Counted from the first letter of the stretch, positions 25,333-35,053 are shown. The stretch is 64,000 nucleotides of DNA from Hymenobacter glacieicola (GCF_014640315.1 NZ_BMGS01000004.1:310001-374000), one strand, 5' to 3'. The notes: generated from the letters alone by a model not told the origin. Program-made: numbers and translations.

Positions 25333-26103
25333 ATGTTCTTTATTCTGTCCAAACTCCTCGATTTCCTGATTTCGCCCCTGGTATGGGTGGTAGCAGTGCT
25401 GGTACTGGCGGCCGTGCTGCGTCGCTCCAAGTGGGGGCCACGGCTGCTGCTGTTGGGGGTAGCTTTGCTGCTGGTGCTAACCAACGGCGCCCTGGTTAAC
25501 GAAGCTCTGCTGGCCTGGGAAATTCCGCCCGTAACGCTCACCCAACTGGGCCGCCACGATGCGGGCGTACTGCTGACGGGCATCACCAAGGGCCGCAAGT
25601 CGCCCCACGACCGGGTGTACGTGGAGCAGGGCGCCGACCGGTTGCTGCACACGTTGTGGCTGTACCGGGCCGGGCGCATCCGCAAAATCATTGTATCGGG
25701 CGGTTCGGGAGCCTTGGGCGGCGTCAGGACCCGCTCAGAGGCCGAGGAATTAGGCATCCTGCTGCGGCTGGCGGGCGTGCCCCGGCAAGACATTCTGCTG
25801 GAAACCCGCAGCCGCAACACCCGCGAAAATGCGCTTAATACCCAGGAAGTCCTGGCTCAACACCCGGAAATCAAATCGATTGTGCTGATTACGTCCGCTT
25901 TTCACGAGCGCCGCGCGGTGGGGTGCTTCCGCAGGGTAGGCTTGGCTCCCGCCGTCTTTCCGGCATCCTACTACTCCTCTGACCGGCAGGCTACGCTCAC
26001 GTACTGGCTGATTCCCAGCGACGATGCCCCGCGCCTGTGGAGCATCCTGATTCATGAGATGGTAGGCTATGCCGTGTACCGGGTTCAGGGGTATGTGGCC
26101 TAG
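25333..26103 (+). CDS. YdcF family membrane-anchored protein (DUF218)
   Basis: 256 residues. Two hydrophobic helices (about 5-30 and 35-55) anchor the protein. The DUF218/YdcF domain follows, with VLLTGITKGR, KIIVSGGSG and ILLETRSRNTRENA in the expected order, then VLITSAFHERRAVGCFRR. ElyC and SanA, which act in envelope integrity, belong to this family; the reaction is unknown. The ATG at 25333 gives the membrane helix at once and is preferred over an upstream in-frame codon. It converges with the flavin reductase gene 15 bp away. Confidence 0.85.
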   Translation: MFFILSKLLDFLISPLVWVVAVLVLAAVLRRSKWGPRLLLLGVALLLVLTNGALVNEALLAWEIPPVTLTQLGRHDAGVLLTGITKGRKSPHDRVYVEQGADRLLHTLWLYRAGRIRKIIVSGGSGALGGVRTRSEAEELGILLRLAGVPRQDILLETRSRNTRENALNTQEVLAQHPEIKSIVLITSAFHERRAVGCFRRVGLAPAVFPASYYSSDRQATLTYWLIPSDDAPRLWSILIHEMVGYAVYRVQGYVA

Positions 26104-26118
26104 CCGCAACCGGCCGCG

Positions 26119-26859
26119 TTAGGTGCCGCTGGGCCCAAACCGCTCCGTCCGAATGGCTTCCGGCGGTACTCCCAGGGCCGCCAGCCTGCTTGCAGCTGCC
26201 TCCACCAGTCCCGTTGGCCCGCAGATAAAGCACGCCGGCGCGGCGCTGAATCGGTTAAGAACTTCCGTGAGCAGTCCGGCATCCAGGCGGCGCTGGTAGC
26301 CGGTCCACTGCGGCGGTGCGGCGCGGGTAAACGTAAGCAGCAGCGTAAACGAAGCATCCGCCGCGGCCATGCTCAGCAGCTCCCGGTGGTAGATTACGTC
26401 CTGGGGAGTGCGGACGCTGTAGAGCAGCACCGTGGGGTTGCGCAAGCCCCGGCGCTGCCGATGCCGCAGCATCGCCATTAGGGGCACCACGCCCGAGCCA
26501 CCCGCCACCAGCAGTAACGGCCCGGCCTCGGGGGTAGCCTCCCACACGAAATACCCGCCAATCGGGCCGCGCACTTCCAGTTGGTCGCCGCTCTCAACGC
26601 CTTCGAACAGGTAGCTTGAAACCTCACCGTCCTCCACCAGTTCCACGGTAAGCGCAATCTGGCCGGTTTGCTCGGGTGGGGAAGCCACGGAGTAACTGCG
26701 CTGGGCCTGGTAGCCATCCGGAGCAGTAAGGCGCAGGGTGTAGTGCTGGCCGGGTTGGTGGGGCGTCCAGTGGGGTAGGCGCAGGAGGAAGATTTTCACG
26801 CGCGGGGTTTCCGTGACTACCTTTTCTACGGTGGCCAACTGCCAGTCCAGGCGGCTCAT
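26119..26859 (-). CDS. Ferredoxin-reductase-type FAD/NAD(P) oxidoreductase
   Basis: 246 residues. An N-terminal FAD-binding barrel with RSYS at 54-57 is followed by an NAD(P)-binding domain with VAGGSGVVPL (about 115-124) and CGPTGLVEAA near the C-terminus. There is no plant-type ferredoxin domain. The start codon overlaps the end of the upstream molybdopterin oxidoreductase by 4 bp, so the two are translated as a unit. The pair probably passes electrons between NAD(P)H and the molybdenum protein; direction and substrate are not determinable. Confidence 0.9.
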   Translation of the reverse strand: MSRLDWQLATVEKVVTETPRVKIFLLRLPHWTPHQPGQHYTLRLTAPDGYQAQRSYSVASPPEQTGQIALTVELVEDGEVSSYLFEGVESGDQLEVRGPIGGYFVWEATPEAGPLLLVAGGSGVVPLMAMLRHRQRRGLRNPTVLLYSVRTPQDVIYHRELLSMAAADASFTLLLTFTRAAPPQWTGYQRRLDAGLLTEVLNRFSAAPACFICGPTGLVEAAASRLAALGVPPEAIRTERFGPSGT

Positions 26860-27494
26860 CGGGTGCCGGCGGCCAGGTCCTCATCATCGTCGAGGTAGCG
26901 CTGCTCCTTCCACGGGTCGCCGTACATGCTGTAGCCGGCCCGTTCCCAGAAGCCGGGGGCATCCTCGGCCCGCAGCTCCAGGCGCTGCACCCACTTGGCG
27001 CTTTTCCAGAAATAGAGGTGGGGCACCACCAAGCGGGCCGGGCCGCCGTGGTCAGGAGTCAGAGGCTGCCCATCGTATTGTAGGCCAATAAAGGCTTTAC
27101 CGCCCGTCAGGTCGGTCAGGGGCAGATTGGTGGTGTAGCCCCCGTAGCAGTGGGCCATCACGTAGTGCGCCTCCGTAGTGGGTCCGGCCAGTTCGAGCAG
27201 CGTATCCAGGCTCACGCCGCGCCACTGGGTGCCAAACTTCGACCATTGCGTGACGCAGTGGATATCGACAGTGAAATCCTGCTGGGGCAGGGCGTTGAAC
27301 TCAGCCCAGCTCCACTGCTGCGCGCTGCTCACCAGCCCGTCCAGTCCGAAGGACCATCGGTCAAGGCTAAGTCGCGGAGTGGGTCCGGCGCTGAGCACCG
27401 GAAAATCCTGGGTTTCGTACTGGCCCGGGGGCAGCACGTGGGCAGTAGCGGGGCGCTTGCGCTGGAAGCCGCGGTTGAAAAAGGAGTTCTGCAT
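26856..27494 (-). CDS. Molybdopterin-dependent sulfite-oxidase-like oxidoreductase
   Basis: 212 residues of the sulfite oxidase/YedY fold. The molybdenum-ligating cysteine is C80 in DIHCVTQWSKFG. A second family segment, MAHCYGGYTTNLPL, and LVVPHLYFWKSAKWVQ follow. No Tat signal is visible, so unlike MsrP/YedY it is predicted cytosolic. It is first in a two-gene operon with the FAD reductase (4-bp overlap), replacing the membrane partner of MsrP systems. Substrate unknown. The 362-bp region upstream is unusually structured and non-coding. Confidence 0.9.
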   Translation of the reverse strand: MQNSFFNRGFQRKRPATAHVLPPGQYETQDFPVLSAGPTPRLSLDRWSFGLDGLVSSAQQWSWAEFNALPQQDFTVDIHCVTQWSKFGTQWRGVSLDTLLELAGPTTEAHYVMAHCYGGYTTNLPLTDLTGGKAFIGLQYDGQPLTPDHGGPARLVVPHLYFWKSAKWVQRLELRAEDAPGFWERAGYSMYGDPWKEQRYLDDDEDLAAGTR

Positions 27495-27856
27495 AAAAAT
27501 CAGGGTATGAGCCAGGAAAATACGACACTGCCATTCTGCCCGCTAAGCAAGAAAGCCGCGGGCGCGCACCTGCGGCCAGCCTAAGCCAGCGGCCGCCCGG
27601 GGGCCAAGTACTGAAAAAAGGAGTTTCTGGGGGCTCTAAACCTTTTGGACCCGAGCTTGGTTTTTACGCCTTCGATTCAGTTGTAACCCGAAAGCGCGGC
27701 CCCGCGCCGCGGGGTACGCCCGGCTCCGGCAGTGAGTCGCGCGGCCTGTTGGTTGGGCCTACTGGCTGAAAAGACCCTAGCCGGCAACTCTGGAGCTACT
27801 AGCCGCGCGACCTACTCATTCCGCCCATCGGCTGGCCTTCCTTATCCACCTCTGAC
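27495..27856. other. 362-bp GC-rich non-coding region between divergent genes
   Basis: Contains a 10-bp inverted repeat GTCGCGCGGC/GCCGCGCGAC (27736-27745 and 27802-27811) spaced 56 nt, and a CG-rich block at about 27690-27735. No consensus promoter, no known riboswitch signature and no coding frame were recognised. Confidence 0.5.
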
Positions 27857-28906
27857 ATGAACACTACCCCGCTTGCCAGCCTCACCCTCTCGGTGCTGGA
27901 TCTGGCCGCCATTCTGGCCGGCTACACGCCCGCCGATACTTTCCGCAACAGCGTTGATTTGGCCCGCCACGCCGAGCAATGGGGCTACCGGCGCTACTGG
28001 CTGGCCGAGCACCACAACATGGCCAGCATTGCCTCCTCGGCCACGGCCATTCTGATTGGGCACGTGGCGGGCGGCACTTCCAGCATCCGGGTAGGCTCGG
28101 GCGGGATTATGCTGCCTAACCACGCCCCGCTGGTTGTTGCCGAGCAGTTCGGGACCCTGGCCTCGCTCTACCCCGGCCGCATCGACCTGGGCCTGGGTCG
28201 CGCCCCCGGCACCGACCAGCTGACGGCCCAGGCCCTGCGCCGCGACCAGCACACGGCCGCCAACGACTTCCCCCGCAACGTGCAGGAGCTGCAAACCTAC
28301 CTTTCGGCCGAAAACCGGGGGAGCCGGGTGCGGGCCGTGCCGGGCGAGGGCCTCGATATTCCGATGTGGCTGCTCGGCTCCAGCACGTACAGCGCCCAGC
28401 TGGCGGCCTTGCTGGGTTTGCCGTTTGCCTTCGCCAGCCACTTTGCGCCTACCTATTTGCACGAGGCCCTGGGGTTATACCGCCGCAACTTCCGGCCCTC
28501 AGATCAGCTCTCCGAGCCGTATGCCATGGCCTGTGTGAATGTAATTGCGGCGGATACCGACGAGGAGGCCGAGCGCCTAGCTACCTCGTTCTACGTGTTT
28601 GCCCTGGGCATCATCCGCGGCACCACGCTTCCCCTGCAGCCCCCGCTGGATACGATGGAGGGCTACTGGACCGACTACGAGGAAGCCGCCGTGCGCCAGA
28701 TGATGACCTACGTCTTCATTGGCGGCCCCAGCACCATTGCCCGGCAGCTGGAAGCCTTTGTTGCGCAAACCCAAGTGGCGGAGCTCATGGTTGTTTCGCA
28801 CATCTACGACCACGCCGCCCGCCTGCGCTCCTACGAAATCCTGGCTGAGCTGAAGGGTAGCGCCCACGATGCGGCACGGGTAGAAGTAGCCTCGAACCAG
28901 GGGTAG
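27857..28906 (+). CDS. LLM class flavin-dependent oxidoreductase (luciferase-like)
   Basis: 349 residues of the bacterial luciferase-like TIM barrel. Typical segments: [43 protein letters not shown] and the loop [15 protein letters not shown]. These match the MsnO8-like subfamily of single-component FMN-dependent oxidoreductases. Substrate unknown. Transcribed away from the molybdopterin operon and towards the GH16 gene. A long bidirectional hairpin lies 110 bp after its stop. Confidence 0.92.
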   Translation: MNTTPLASLTLSVLDLAAILAGYTPADTFRNSVDLARHAEQWGYRRYWLAEHHNMASIASSATAILIGHVAGGTSSIRVGSGGIMLPNHAPLVVAEQFGTLASLYPGRIDLGLGRAPGTDQLTAQALRRDQHTAANDFPRNVQELQTYLSAENRGSRVRAVPGEGLDIPMWLLGSSTYSAQLAALLGLPFAFASHFAPTYLHEALGLYRRNFRPSDQLSEPYAMACVNVIAADTDEEAERLATSFYVFALGIIRGTTLPLQPPLDTMEGYWTDYEEAAVRQMMTYVFIGGPSTIARQLEAFVAQTQVAELMVVSHIYDHAARLRSYEILAELKGSAHDAARVEVASNQG

Positions 28907-29015
28907 CCTCACTGCCCCACCGTGTCATTTCCCTTCTTAGTTATTCCAACGCCGAAAGAAGTTGGGCTCCAATAAAGAAGATAAAGCCAGCTTCCTTCTG
29001 CGTTGCGGAGACAAC

Positions 29016-29069
29016 TAGCTTTCAACACAAAGCCCCAACCGTTTGGCTGGGGCTTTGTGTTGAAAGCTA
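29016..29069. terminator. Bidirectional terminator between the LLM and GH16 genes
   Basis: A perfect 22-bp stem (29016-29037 with 29048-29069) around a 10-nt loop. The core CCCCA/TGGGG is flanked by A- and T-rich tracts (ACAAAG / CTTTGT), so the stem itself supplies the U-rich part in both directions. It lies 13 bp after the GH16 stop and 110 bp after the LLM stop. Confidence 0.8.
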
Positions 29070-29082
29070 AGTTTGTAGTCAA

Positions 29083-32000
29083 TTAGTGCTGAATTATCAG
29101 GCGTTTGCTGATGACCTCCTTCTCCGTCGTCAGGCGCACCAGGTACACGCCCTGCGCGTAATCAGTTGCATTCCACTCCAGAGAAAGCCGCTGGCCTGCT
29201 GCGGCTTGGCCGCTGCTGATGGTTTTGACCAGCGTGCCTTTCAAATCGTAGATGGCCAGCGAATAGGTAGCATCCTGCGCCAGCGCTACTTCTAGGCTCA
29301 CCCGGTTTTGGGCGGGGTTCGGGAAAAGAGCCAGGGCGGTGGTGGTCAGGGCTGAGGCGTTGCCAGCCGTGGCGGCCGCCGCGGGCCGGGCAGCCACCGT
29401 GGAGCAGCTTCCGAGCTTGTCGCCGTGGCTTAGGTGAGCCGCCACCGCAGGGGCACTGATTTCCAGCACCTGCCCCTGGTGGCACACCCGTACTTTGTCG
29501 GAATGCTTAACCCCGCGAGCATCGATTACGGTGATGGTCACCGTGGCCTCAGCGGTGCAGCCGGCTGCGTTCCGGGCCGTTACCGTGTAGGTGTAGCTAC
29601 CAGCGGCGGTGGGCGTAACTACTACGCTGGCTCCGGTGCTGGCGCTCAGGCCCGTGGCTGGGCTCCAGGTGTAGCTTGTCGCCGCGGCCGCGCTAGCGGT
29701 CAGTTGCACGTTCTGCGCGCCGTAGCCCAAATAGATAGTTGTGGCCGGGCCGCCGGTTTGCACAGTAGAGGTAGGCTGCACGGCAACAGTGGGAGCCACC
29801 TGGGCGGGCAAGTCCAGCTTACCGTCGCAGTTGCGGTCCTGGCCGCACGCGTCCTGAGCGGCGGGGTTAATGGCGGCATCCTGGTCGTTGCAGTCGCCGG
29901 CCCGCAAGGTGTAGCCGGCGGGAGTAGCGCAGGCCGTTACCGGAGGAGCGGCCGCATTGCCGAAGCCGTCGCCGTCGGCATCGGCGTAGAATACGAGGCC
30001 CGGGTGCACGGCGGCATTGTTGTCGTCGCAGTCCTGGTCGGCGGGGTAGCCGTCGTTATCGGCATCCGGAACCGCAACGGTAATGAGCACGGCAGTCGAA
30101 GTGGTTGACAAGTTTTTATCGTCAAACGCCTTGGCCGTGAGCGAGTAAGCGCCCACCGGCACGTTGCCCCAGGTGAAGCTGTACGGAGCCGTAGCATCGG
30201 AGCCGAGCAGGGTAGTGCCCTGGTAGAACTCTACTTTGCTGATGGTGCCATCCGAGTCCGAGGCCGAAGCTGTGAGGGTAATAGTGGCCGGCGCTGGGAA
30301 GCTGGTAGCCGTAGGCGAAGTTAAGGCCACGGTGGGCGCCGCGTTAACGGGTGCCGCGCCGCAGCTGGCCCCTACGGTGTACGCGTGTGGAGTAGCGGCC
30401 GAGTTGCGCTCCGGCCCGCCGGGGCCTACCTGGTAAGTGAAGTACACGTTCAGGACAGTGCCATTGGTCTGGTTCGGAACCGTGTAGGTAAAGTCGCCCG
30501 CTGAATTTTTGCTCATCATATAGCCCGGGCCATTCACGTATACAATAGCCAGGTTACCCCCCGCCGTAGCCCCCAGCGGATGGAAAGTAAAGGCCACGCT
30601 GCTACCCGTCGTGACGGCTTGCCAGCTGTAGTCGCCGTTGGCGGCCGTACCGCAATAGCCCATATTGCCGCCCGGAGCAGAGCCGCCCGTTACCGTTACG
30701 GCCACGGCTGCGGAGGCAGCGGAAAGGCCCGCATTGTCGAAGGCTTTGGCAGTCAGTGAGTATGAGCCGGCCGCTGCGCCAGTCCAGGTAAAGCTGTAGG
30801 GGCTGGCGGTGCTGGTGCCTAGCAGGGTAGTGCCCTGGTAAAACTCTACCTTGGTAATGGTACCATCCGTATCGGCCGCCGTGGCCGTGAGGGTAATGGT
30901 AGCCGGGGCCGTAAAGCTGGCCGAAGCGGCCGGCGAAGTCAGGCTAACGGTGGGTGCGGCAGGAGCCGGCGTGCTGCCACAGGGAGTGCCCACGGTGTAG
31001 CTGTGGGGCGTAGCAGCGGAATTTCGCTCGCCGGCGCCGGGCACGGCGTAGGTAAAGTAGAAGCTTAAGGCCTGACCGGCCGTTTGGTTGGGCAGGGTGT
31101 AGGTGAAGTCACCAGCCGCGTTCTTGGTCATGCTGTAGCCCGGGCCGTTTACGTACAGGATAGCCAGGTTACCGCCCGCTACGCTTCCCAGGGGGTGAAA
31201 CGTGAAGTTTACACTGGTGCCGGTAGTGGTTACGGCGTAACTATAGTCGCCGCTGGCGGCGGTGCCGCAATAGGTGACCGGGGCTACTACCACTGGCTGG
31301 GTGTTGTAGTACACGTTATCGAAGTAGAAATCCGCCGGAGCGGCCGGGGCGTCGCCGGCAAACATCAGGGCCTGCTCCAGGGTAGCCCAGTCGAGGTTGC
31401 CGAACGCCTGCAGCGGAATACTTACCTCGTGCCACTGCCCGTCGCGCTGCAGACCAAATTGGGTGGCGCCGGCCGGGAAATCAACCCAGCCTTCGGCCCC
31501 GCCAGTTTTGACCCCGAACTTGAACTGCCCGCCGTAGGTAGTCTTGAACTGAAACTTCAGGGCTCCCCCCTTGAATGCCGCCAGGTTCTTGATGTCATTG
31601 GCAATACCGAAGCCAAACCAGTTGCCGGCGCTGGCGCGCAAAGCCAGCACGTTCGGGCCCTCAAAAGGGGTAGGGGAGGCAAGGGGGCTGAGGTTGTTCC
31701 AGATATACAGATTCGCATCCTGACCCAGCGCTAGCTTGTCTGTCATCTGGGCGTTATCCGTGTACACCCCGAAGTTCGGGCCCGCCATCACGTTGCTGCG
31801 GACCGTGATGCTCACCGCTGCCGAGGTGGTCGTGCGCTTGCCGTTGTCGGTTACCTTGGCCGTGAGCGAGTAGGTGCCGGCGGCTACCCCGCTCCAGGTG
31901 TAGGTGTGCGGGCTGGTGAAATCGGTGCCCAGCAGGGTGGTGCCGTTATAGAACTCTACCTTGTACACGCTGCCATCAGCATCGGTGGCATTGGCTTCCA

Positions 32001-33741
32001 GCGTGATGGTAGCGGGCGTGGTGAAGCTGGTCGTGGCCGTGGGAGCAGTGAGGCTGACGGCCGGGTCTGCGTTATTTGGCGCGGCCACAAACACGGTAAC
32101 CGGGGCCGAGGTAGTCACTACCCCTTCGTTATCCGTCGCCTTGGCCGTGAGCGTGTAGGTGCCTGGTGCTACGCTTGGCCAGGTGGCGCTATAGGGCGCC
32201 GTAGTGGCCGTGCCAACGAGAGTAAATCCGCTGTAAAACTCCACTTTCGTAACCGAGCCGTTGGCATCGGCGGCGTTGGCCGTGAGGGTGAGGGTGGCCG
32301 GAGTGGTAATCAGGGCCTCGGGGGCGGGCGAAGTCAGGCTGACGGTGGGGGCGGGGTTGGCGGCCACGCCGCCGCTGTAGTAGATGTGGTCGAAGTAAAA
32401 ATCGGCCTGGGAGCTGGCCGCGTCGCCGGCAAACATAAACGTCTGCGTCACTGCGGCCAGGTCGCCGTTATTGAAGGCCGACAGGGGCAGCACCACTTCG
32501 TGCCACTGCCCGTCGCGCACCAGTCCGTACTTGCTGCTGCCGGCCGGAAAATCAACCCAGCTTTCCCCGGCCCCCGACTTCATCCCGAACTTGAATTGTC
32601 CGGCGTAGGTAGTCTTAAACTGAAACTTGAGGGAGCCATTGGCAAAAGCGGCCAGGTTTTTCACCTGATTATCAACCCCGAAGCCAAACCAGCTGCCCGC
32701 GTTGGCGCGCAGAGCCAGCACTTCCTGGCCCTCGAAAGGCGTAGCGCCGGCAAGGTTGGTGAGGTTGTTCCAGAGGTAGAGGTTGGCGTCCTGCCCGTAG
32801 CGGAGCCGGTTGGGTATGGCCGGGTTTTCGGTGTAAATGCCGAAGTCGCCGGCAATGCTGTTGTTGGTGCCCAGGTAGAGTTCGTCGCCGGGGCTCTGGT
32901 AGAGGCGGATGTAGTCGACCAGCATCTGGCCCGGCAGGGGCGCCGTAATGGCATTTGGGTCGTAAATGCCGGTGTACTGCCCGCCCACGGCCAGGTTCAG
33001 CAAAATGTACTGGGCCTGGTGAAACTCCTCTAAATCAGCGGCTGCGGCCTTGGATATGTCGATGGCGTAGTACTCGGTGCCATCAATAAACATGCGGATA
33101 AGCTGACTGTCCCAGCTCATGCGGTACACGTGGTAGTCGGCCGTGAGGTCGGTGGGGCTGTCGTAGTGGGTGTCGTAGGCGGCGTGAGTGCCGGCGTTTT
33201 CCCAGTGGGTAGCCCCGCCCAGGCGGCGGTTGGTGAGCCCGGCCTGAATGGCGGCGGCCGAGCCCATTTCCATAATGTCGACCTCGCCGCTGGCCGGCCA
33301 GGTGCCGGTGGCGCCCAGCATCCAGAAGGCCGGCCACAGCCCGTTTTGCAGGTTGGGTACCTTGATGCGGGCTTCCAGCGTACCGTATTTGAACTGCACG
33401 CGGCCCAGGGTTTTCAGGCGGGCCGAGGTAAAGGACTTGCCCTGGTAGTTTTCGCGCCGGGCCTCAATGATAAGGTTGCCGCCTTCCACGCGGGCGTTTT
33501 CGGGGCGGTTGGTGTAGGTTTCCAGCTCACTATTGCCCCAGCCGCATACCCCCTGGGCGCACCCGTCGCCCTGGTCAAAGGTCCAGGTAGCGGGGTTGAT
33601 GGTGGTGCCATTGAAGTTCTCCTCCCACACGAGCTGCTGCTGGGCCTGGGCGGGTAGCTGGGTTATTAAGCAGAGTCCGCCAATCAAGGCCAAGCCCCGC
33701 GCACGGACTCGATGGACATACTGGTAGAAAGTTCTTTTCAT
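29083..33741 (-). CDS. Giant secreted GH16 glycan hydrolase with type IX sorting domain
   Basis: 1552 residues. Signal peptide 1-34 (cut after AQA). GH16 catalytic domain 36-282 with the ExDxxE motif EVDIME (E153 nucleophile, D155, E158 acid/base); laminarinase-type endo-beta-1,3-glucanase is the likeliest activity. Carbohydrate-binding-like module A 288-455 and its duplicate B 652-813. Ig-like domains at 463-552, 559-648, 929-1017 and 1135-1222. Two copies of a YCGT beta-module at 824-921 and 1029-1127. A calcium-binding DxDxDG repeat region 1224-1310, a PKD-like domain 1315-1406, and a type IX secretion sorting domain 1472-1552 (FPNPAQNRVSLEV). The protein is thus exported and attached or released at the surface to digest polysaccharide. 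The repeated modules show recent duplication. The MKRTFYQ start fits the signal peptide. Confidence 0.93.
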   Translation of the reverse strand: MKRTFYQYVHRVRARGLALIGGLCLITQLPAQAQQQLVWEENFNGTTINPATWTFDQGDGCAQGVCGWGNSELETYTNRPENARVEGGNLIIEARRENYQGKSFTSARLKTLGRVQFKYGTLEARIKVPNLQNGLWPAFWMLGATGTWPASGEVDIMEMGSAAAIQAGLTNRRLGGATHWENAGTHAAYDTHYDSPTDLTADYHVYRMSWDSQLIRMFIDGTEYYAIDISKAAAADLEEFHQAQYILLNLAVGGQYTGIYDPNAITAPLPGQMLVDYIRLYQSPGDELYLGTNNSIAGDFGIYTENPAIPNRLRYGQDANLYLWNNLTNLAGATPFEGQEVLALRANAGSWFGFGVDNQVKNLAAFANGSLKFQFKTTYAGQFKFGMKSGAGESWVDFPAGSSKYGLVRDGQWHEVVLPLSAFNNGDLAAVTQTFMFAGDAASSQADFYFDHIYYSGGVAANPAPTVSLTSPAPEALITTPATLTLTANAADANGSVTKVEFYSGFTLVGTATTAPYSATWPSVAPGTYTLTAKATDNEGVVTTSAPVTVFVAAPNNADPAVSLTAPTATTSFTTPATITLEANATDADGSVYKVEFYNGTTLLGTDFTSPHTYTWSGVAAGTYSLTAKVTDNGKRTTTSAAVSITVRSNVMAGPNFGVYTDNAQMTDKLALGQDANLYIWNNLSPLASPTPFEGPNVLALRASAGNWFGFGIANDIKNLAAFKGGALKFQFKTTYGGQFKFGVKTGGAEGWVDFPAGATQFGLQRDGQWHEVSIPLQAFGNLDWATLEQALMFAGDAPAAPADFYFDNVYYNTQPVVVAPVTYCGTAASGDYSYAVTTTGTSVNFTFHPLGSVAGGNLAILYVNGPGYSMTKNAAGDFTYTLPNQTAGQALSFYFTYAVPGAGERNSAATPHSYTVGTPCGSTPAPAAPTVSLTSPAASASFTAPATITLTATAADTDGTITKVEFYQGTTLLGTSTASPYSFTWTGAAAGSYSLTAKAFDNAGLSAASAAVAVTVTGGSAPGGNMGYCGTAANGDYSWQAVTTGSSVAFTFHPLGATAGGNLAIVYVNGPGYMMSKNSAGDFTYTVPNQTNGTVLNVYFTYQVGPGGPERNSAATPHAYTVGASCGAAPVNAAPTVALTSPTATSFPAPATITLTASASDSDGTISKVEFYQGTTLLGSDATAPYSFTWGNVPVGAYSLTAKAFDDKNLSTTSTAVLITVAVPDADNDGYPADQDCDDNNAAVHPGLVFYADADGDGFGNAAAPPVTACATPAGYTLRAGDCNDQDAAINPAAQDACGQDRNCDGKLDLPAQVAPTVAVQPTSTVQTGGPATTIYLGYGAQNVQLTASAAAATSYTWSPATGLSASTGASVVVTPTAAGSYTYTVTARNAAGCTAEATVTITVIDARGVKHSDKVRVCHQGQVLEISAPAVAAHLSHGDKLGSCSTVAARPAAAATAGNASALTTTALALFPNPAQNRVSLEVALAQDATYSLAIYDLKGTLVKTISSGQAAAGQRLSLEWNATDYAQGVYLVRLTTEKEVISKRLIIQH

Positions 33742-34193
33742 AACGGTGGGGTTTGGAGGACAAAAAAGGTTGGAGCAAGCGCGGAGGCCAGCAGCAACGG
33801 GCTGTAGTTCAAGCAGCTGCGGGCAGGGGTAGCGAAGAAGTCATCTGTGGCCGGAGCAGTAGGCTGCCCGCTCGTGAGCGGCGGAACCGAGTAATTTTTG
33901 CCTGGAGAATAATTCAACCAGGGCCGCGAATAGTGCTAATGTATTTCCCTTTGGCGGCTATTTCCAAGCCCCGTTTCTGGCCTGCATGCCCCAATTCCCG
34001 GCTTTGTCTACAAGCCAATACGCCTACAACACAAGCAAAAATACCTGCCATCCGGGCCGCGTTGGCTCCGATGACAGGTACTTCGCGCCAGCTTTGGGCG
34101 CTTAAAAAACAAATGCTTCGGCCCGGATTTTTTACCCGCTGTGGCTAAGACGAGTGCCAGTTGCTTTGCTACTCTTGCGGTAGCGGCCCGGGC
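33742..34193. other. 452-bp region upstream of the GH16 gene
   Basis: Non-coding. Holds a degenerate REP-like palindrome (34042-34080) overlapping a possible minus-strand -7 box TATTTTTG (34043-34036), which would give GH16 a leader of about 290 nt. No -33 box is visible. Nothing else recognised. Confidence 0.5.
34042..34080. repeat. Degenerate REP-like palindrome, copy 3
   Basis: Arms TACCTGcCATCcG and CgGATGaCAGGTA (34042-34054 and 34068-34080) with a few mismatches. Read on the minus strand it begins CTGTCATCGGAGCC and continues ACGCG, close to the left half of the element at 25115 (CTGTCATCCGGAGCCCCGCG). Confidence 0.45.
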
Positions 34194-34979
34194 TTACGCT
34201 GCCAGGGGCCGCGCCACAGCCGGCTCCTGGTCCAGGGCGTTGATCTGGGCCCGGTAGGCGGCTGGCAGTAGGCTAGTTTTCACCCATTTGCTTAAGGCCA
34301 GGTGCTGGGTGCGGCGGTAAATGGGCACTACGGGCTGCAACCAGGAGCGCCGGCCCAGCCCCAACAGCGCCCGAACCGGGGCAGGTACTACCAATGCCTG
34401 CCCCTGCAGCAGCAACTGGTACCGCAGGGGCCCCAGGTGCTTGCGGTATTGGGCATACAGGTTGGTGGTAAAAGGGCTGTGCGCCAAGTCCTGCGCCACA
34501 TGATGCTCCCGATCTAGGAGCCAGGCCGAGTAAGTAGCTGGCAAATCAGGAATGCCCATGCGCTGCCCTACCCGGCAGAACACGGCACATACCTCGGCTT
34601 TTTCCGCCTCAGATAAGGGCCGTTCCAGCAGTTCATAGGCCCGGATGGAGTAGTCGATAAGCATGTAAAGCACGTCGCGGTAAGCCCAGGCCGGAATGCG
34701 CTGACCCCGCTTGGCTTCCACGGCGGCGTGAATGGCGGCAATGGTGTCAATGGCCCGCTCGGCTCCGTGGCGCTCGGCAAACACTATCTGGCGGGCATAC
34801 TCCACGGTGGAAAACAGCCGGCCCAATGGGTCGGCGGGCAGGCGGCCCGTAAAGTACAGCCAGTCGACGGCCTTATTGACGGCAAACTCGGCCGCCGCTC
34901 CCGCAAAAATGAACAGCACCGTGTCGGCCTTGCCCCAAATGGCGCGCACCACCGAGTCTTGCGCTACGAAATACTCCAT
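34194..34979 (-). CDS. MpaB-like oxygenase family protein (DUF2236)
   Basis: 261 residues. DUF2236 includes fungal MpaB and bacterial latex-clearing rubber oxygenases, which bind b-type heme. Family segments here: FIFAGAAAEFAVNKAVDWLYFTGRLP near residues 25-50, STVEYARQIVFA, and a central helical core with histidines. No signal peptide is seen, so it is probably cytosolic or membrane-associated. The natural substrate is unknown and activity is inferred from family. Divergent from the DUF2809 gene over 134 AT-rich bp. Confidence 0.82.
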   Translation of the reverse strand: MEYFVAQDSVVRAIWGKADTVLFIFAGAAAEFAVNKAVDWLYFTGRLPADPLGRLFSTVEYARQIVFAERHGAERAIDTIAAIHAAVEAKRGQRIPAWAYRDVLYMLIDYSIRAYELLERPLSEAEKAEVCAVFCRVGQRMGIPDLPATYSAWLLDREHHVAQDLAHSPFTTNLYAQYRKHLGPLRYQLLLQGQALVVPAPVRALLGLGRRSWLQPVVPIYRRTQHLALSKWVKTSLLPAAYRAQINALDQEPAVARPLAA

Positions 34980-35053
34980 GTTTTTTCTATTTCCAAGATG
35001 AAACGCCCAAGCGCCGGCCCTGGTGCCCGCTTCGTTATAGTCTTATTACAAAT

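Noticed and set aside
31906..33033. 375-codon plus-strand frame across the GH16 gene
   Set aside because: Antisense to the GH16 and Ig-like coding region; Gly/Val-rich shadow of repetitive codons.
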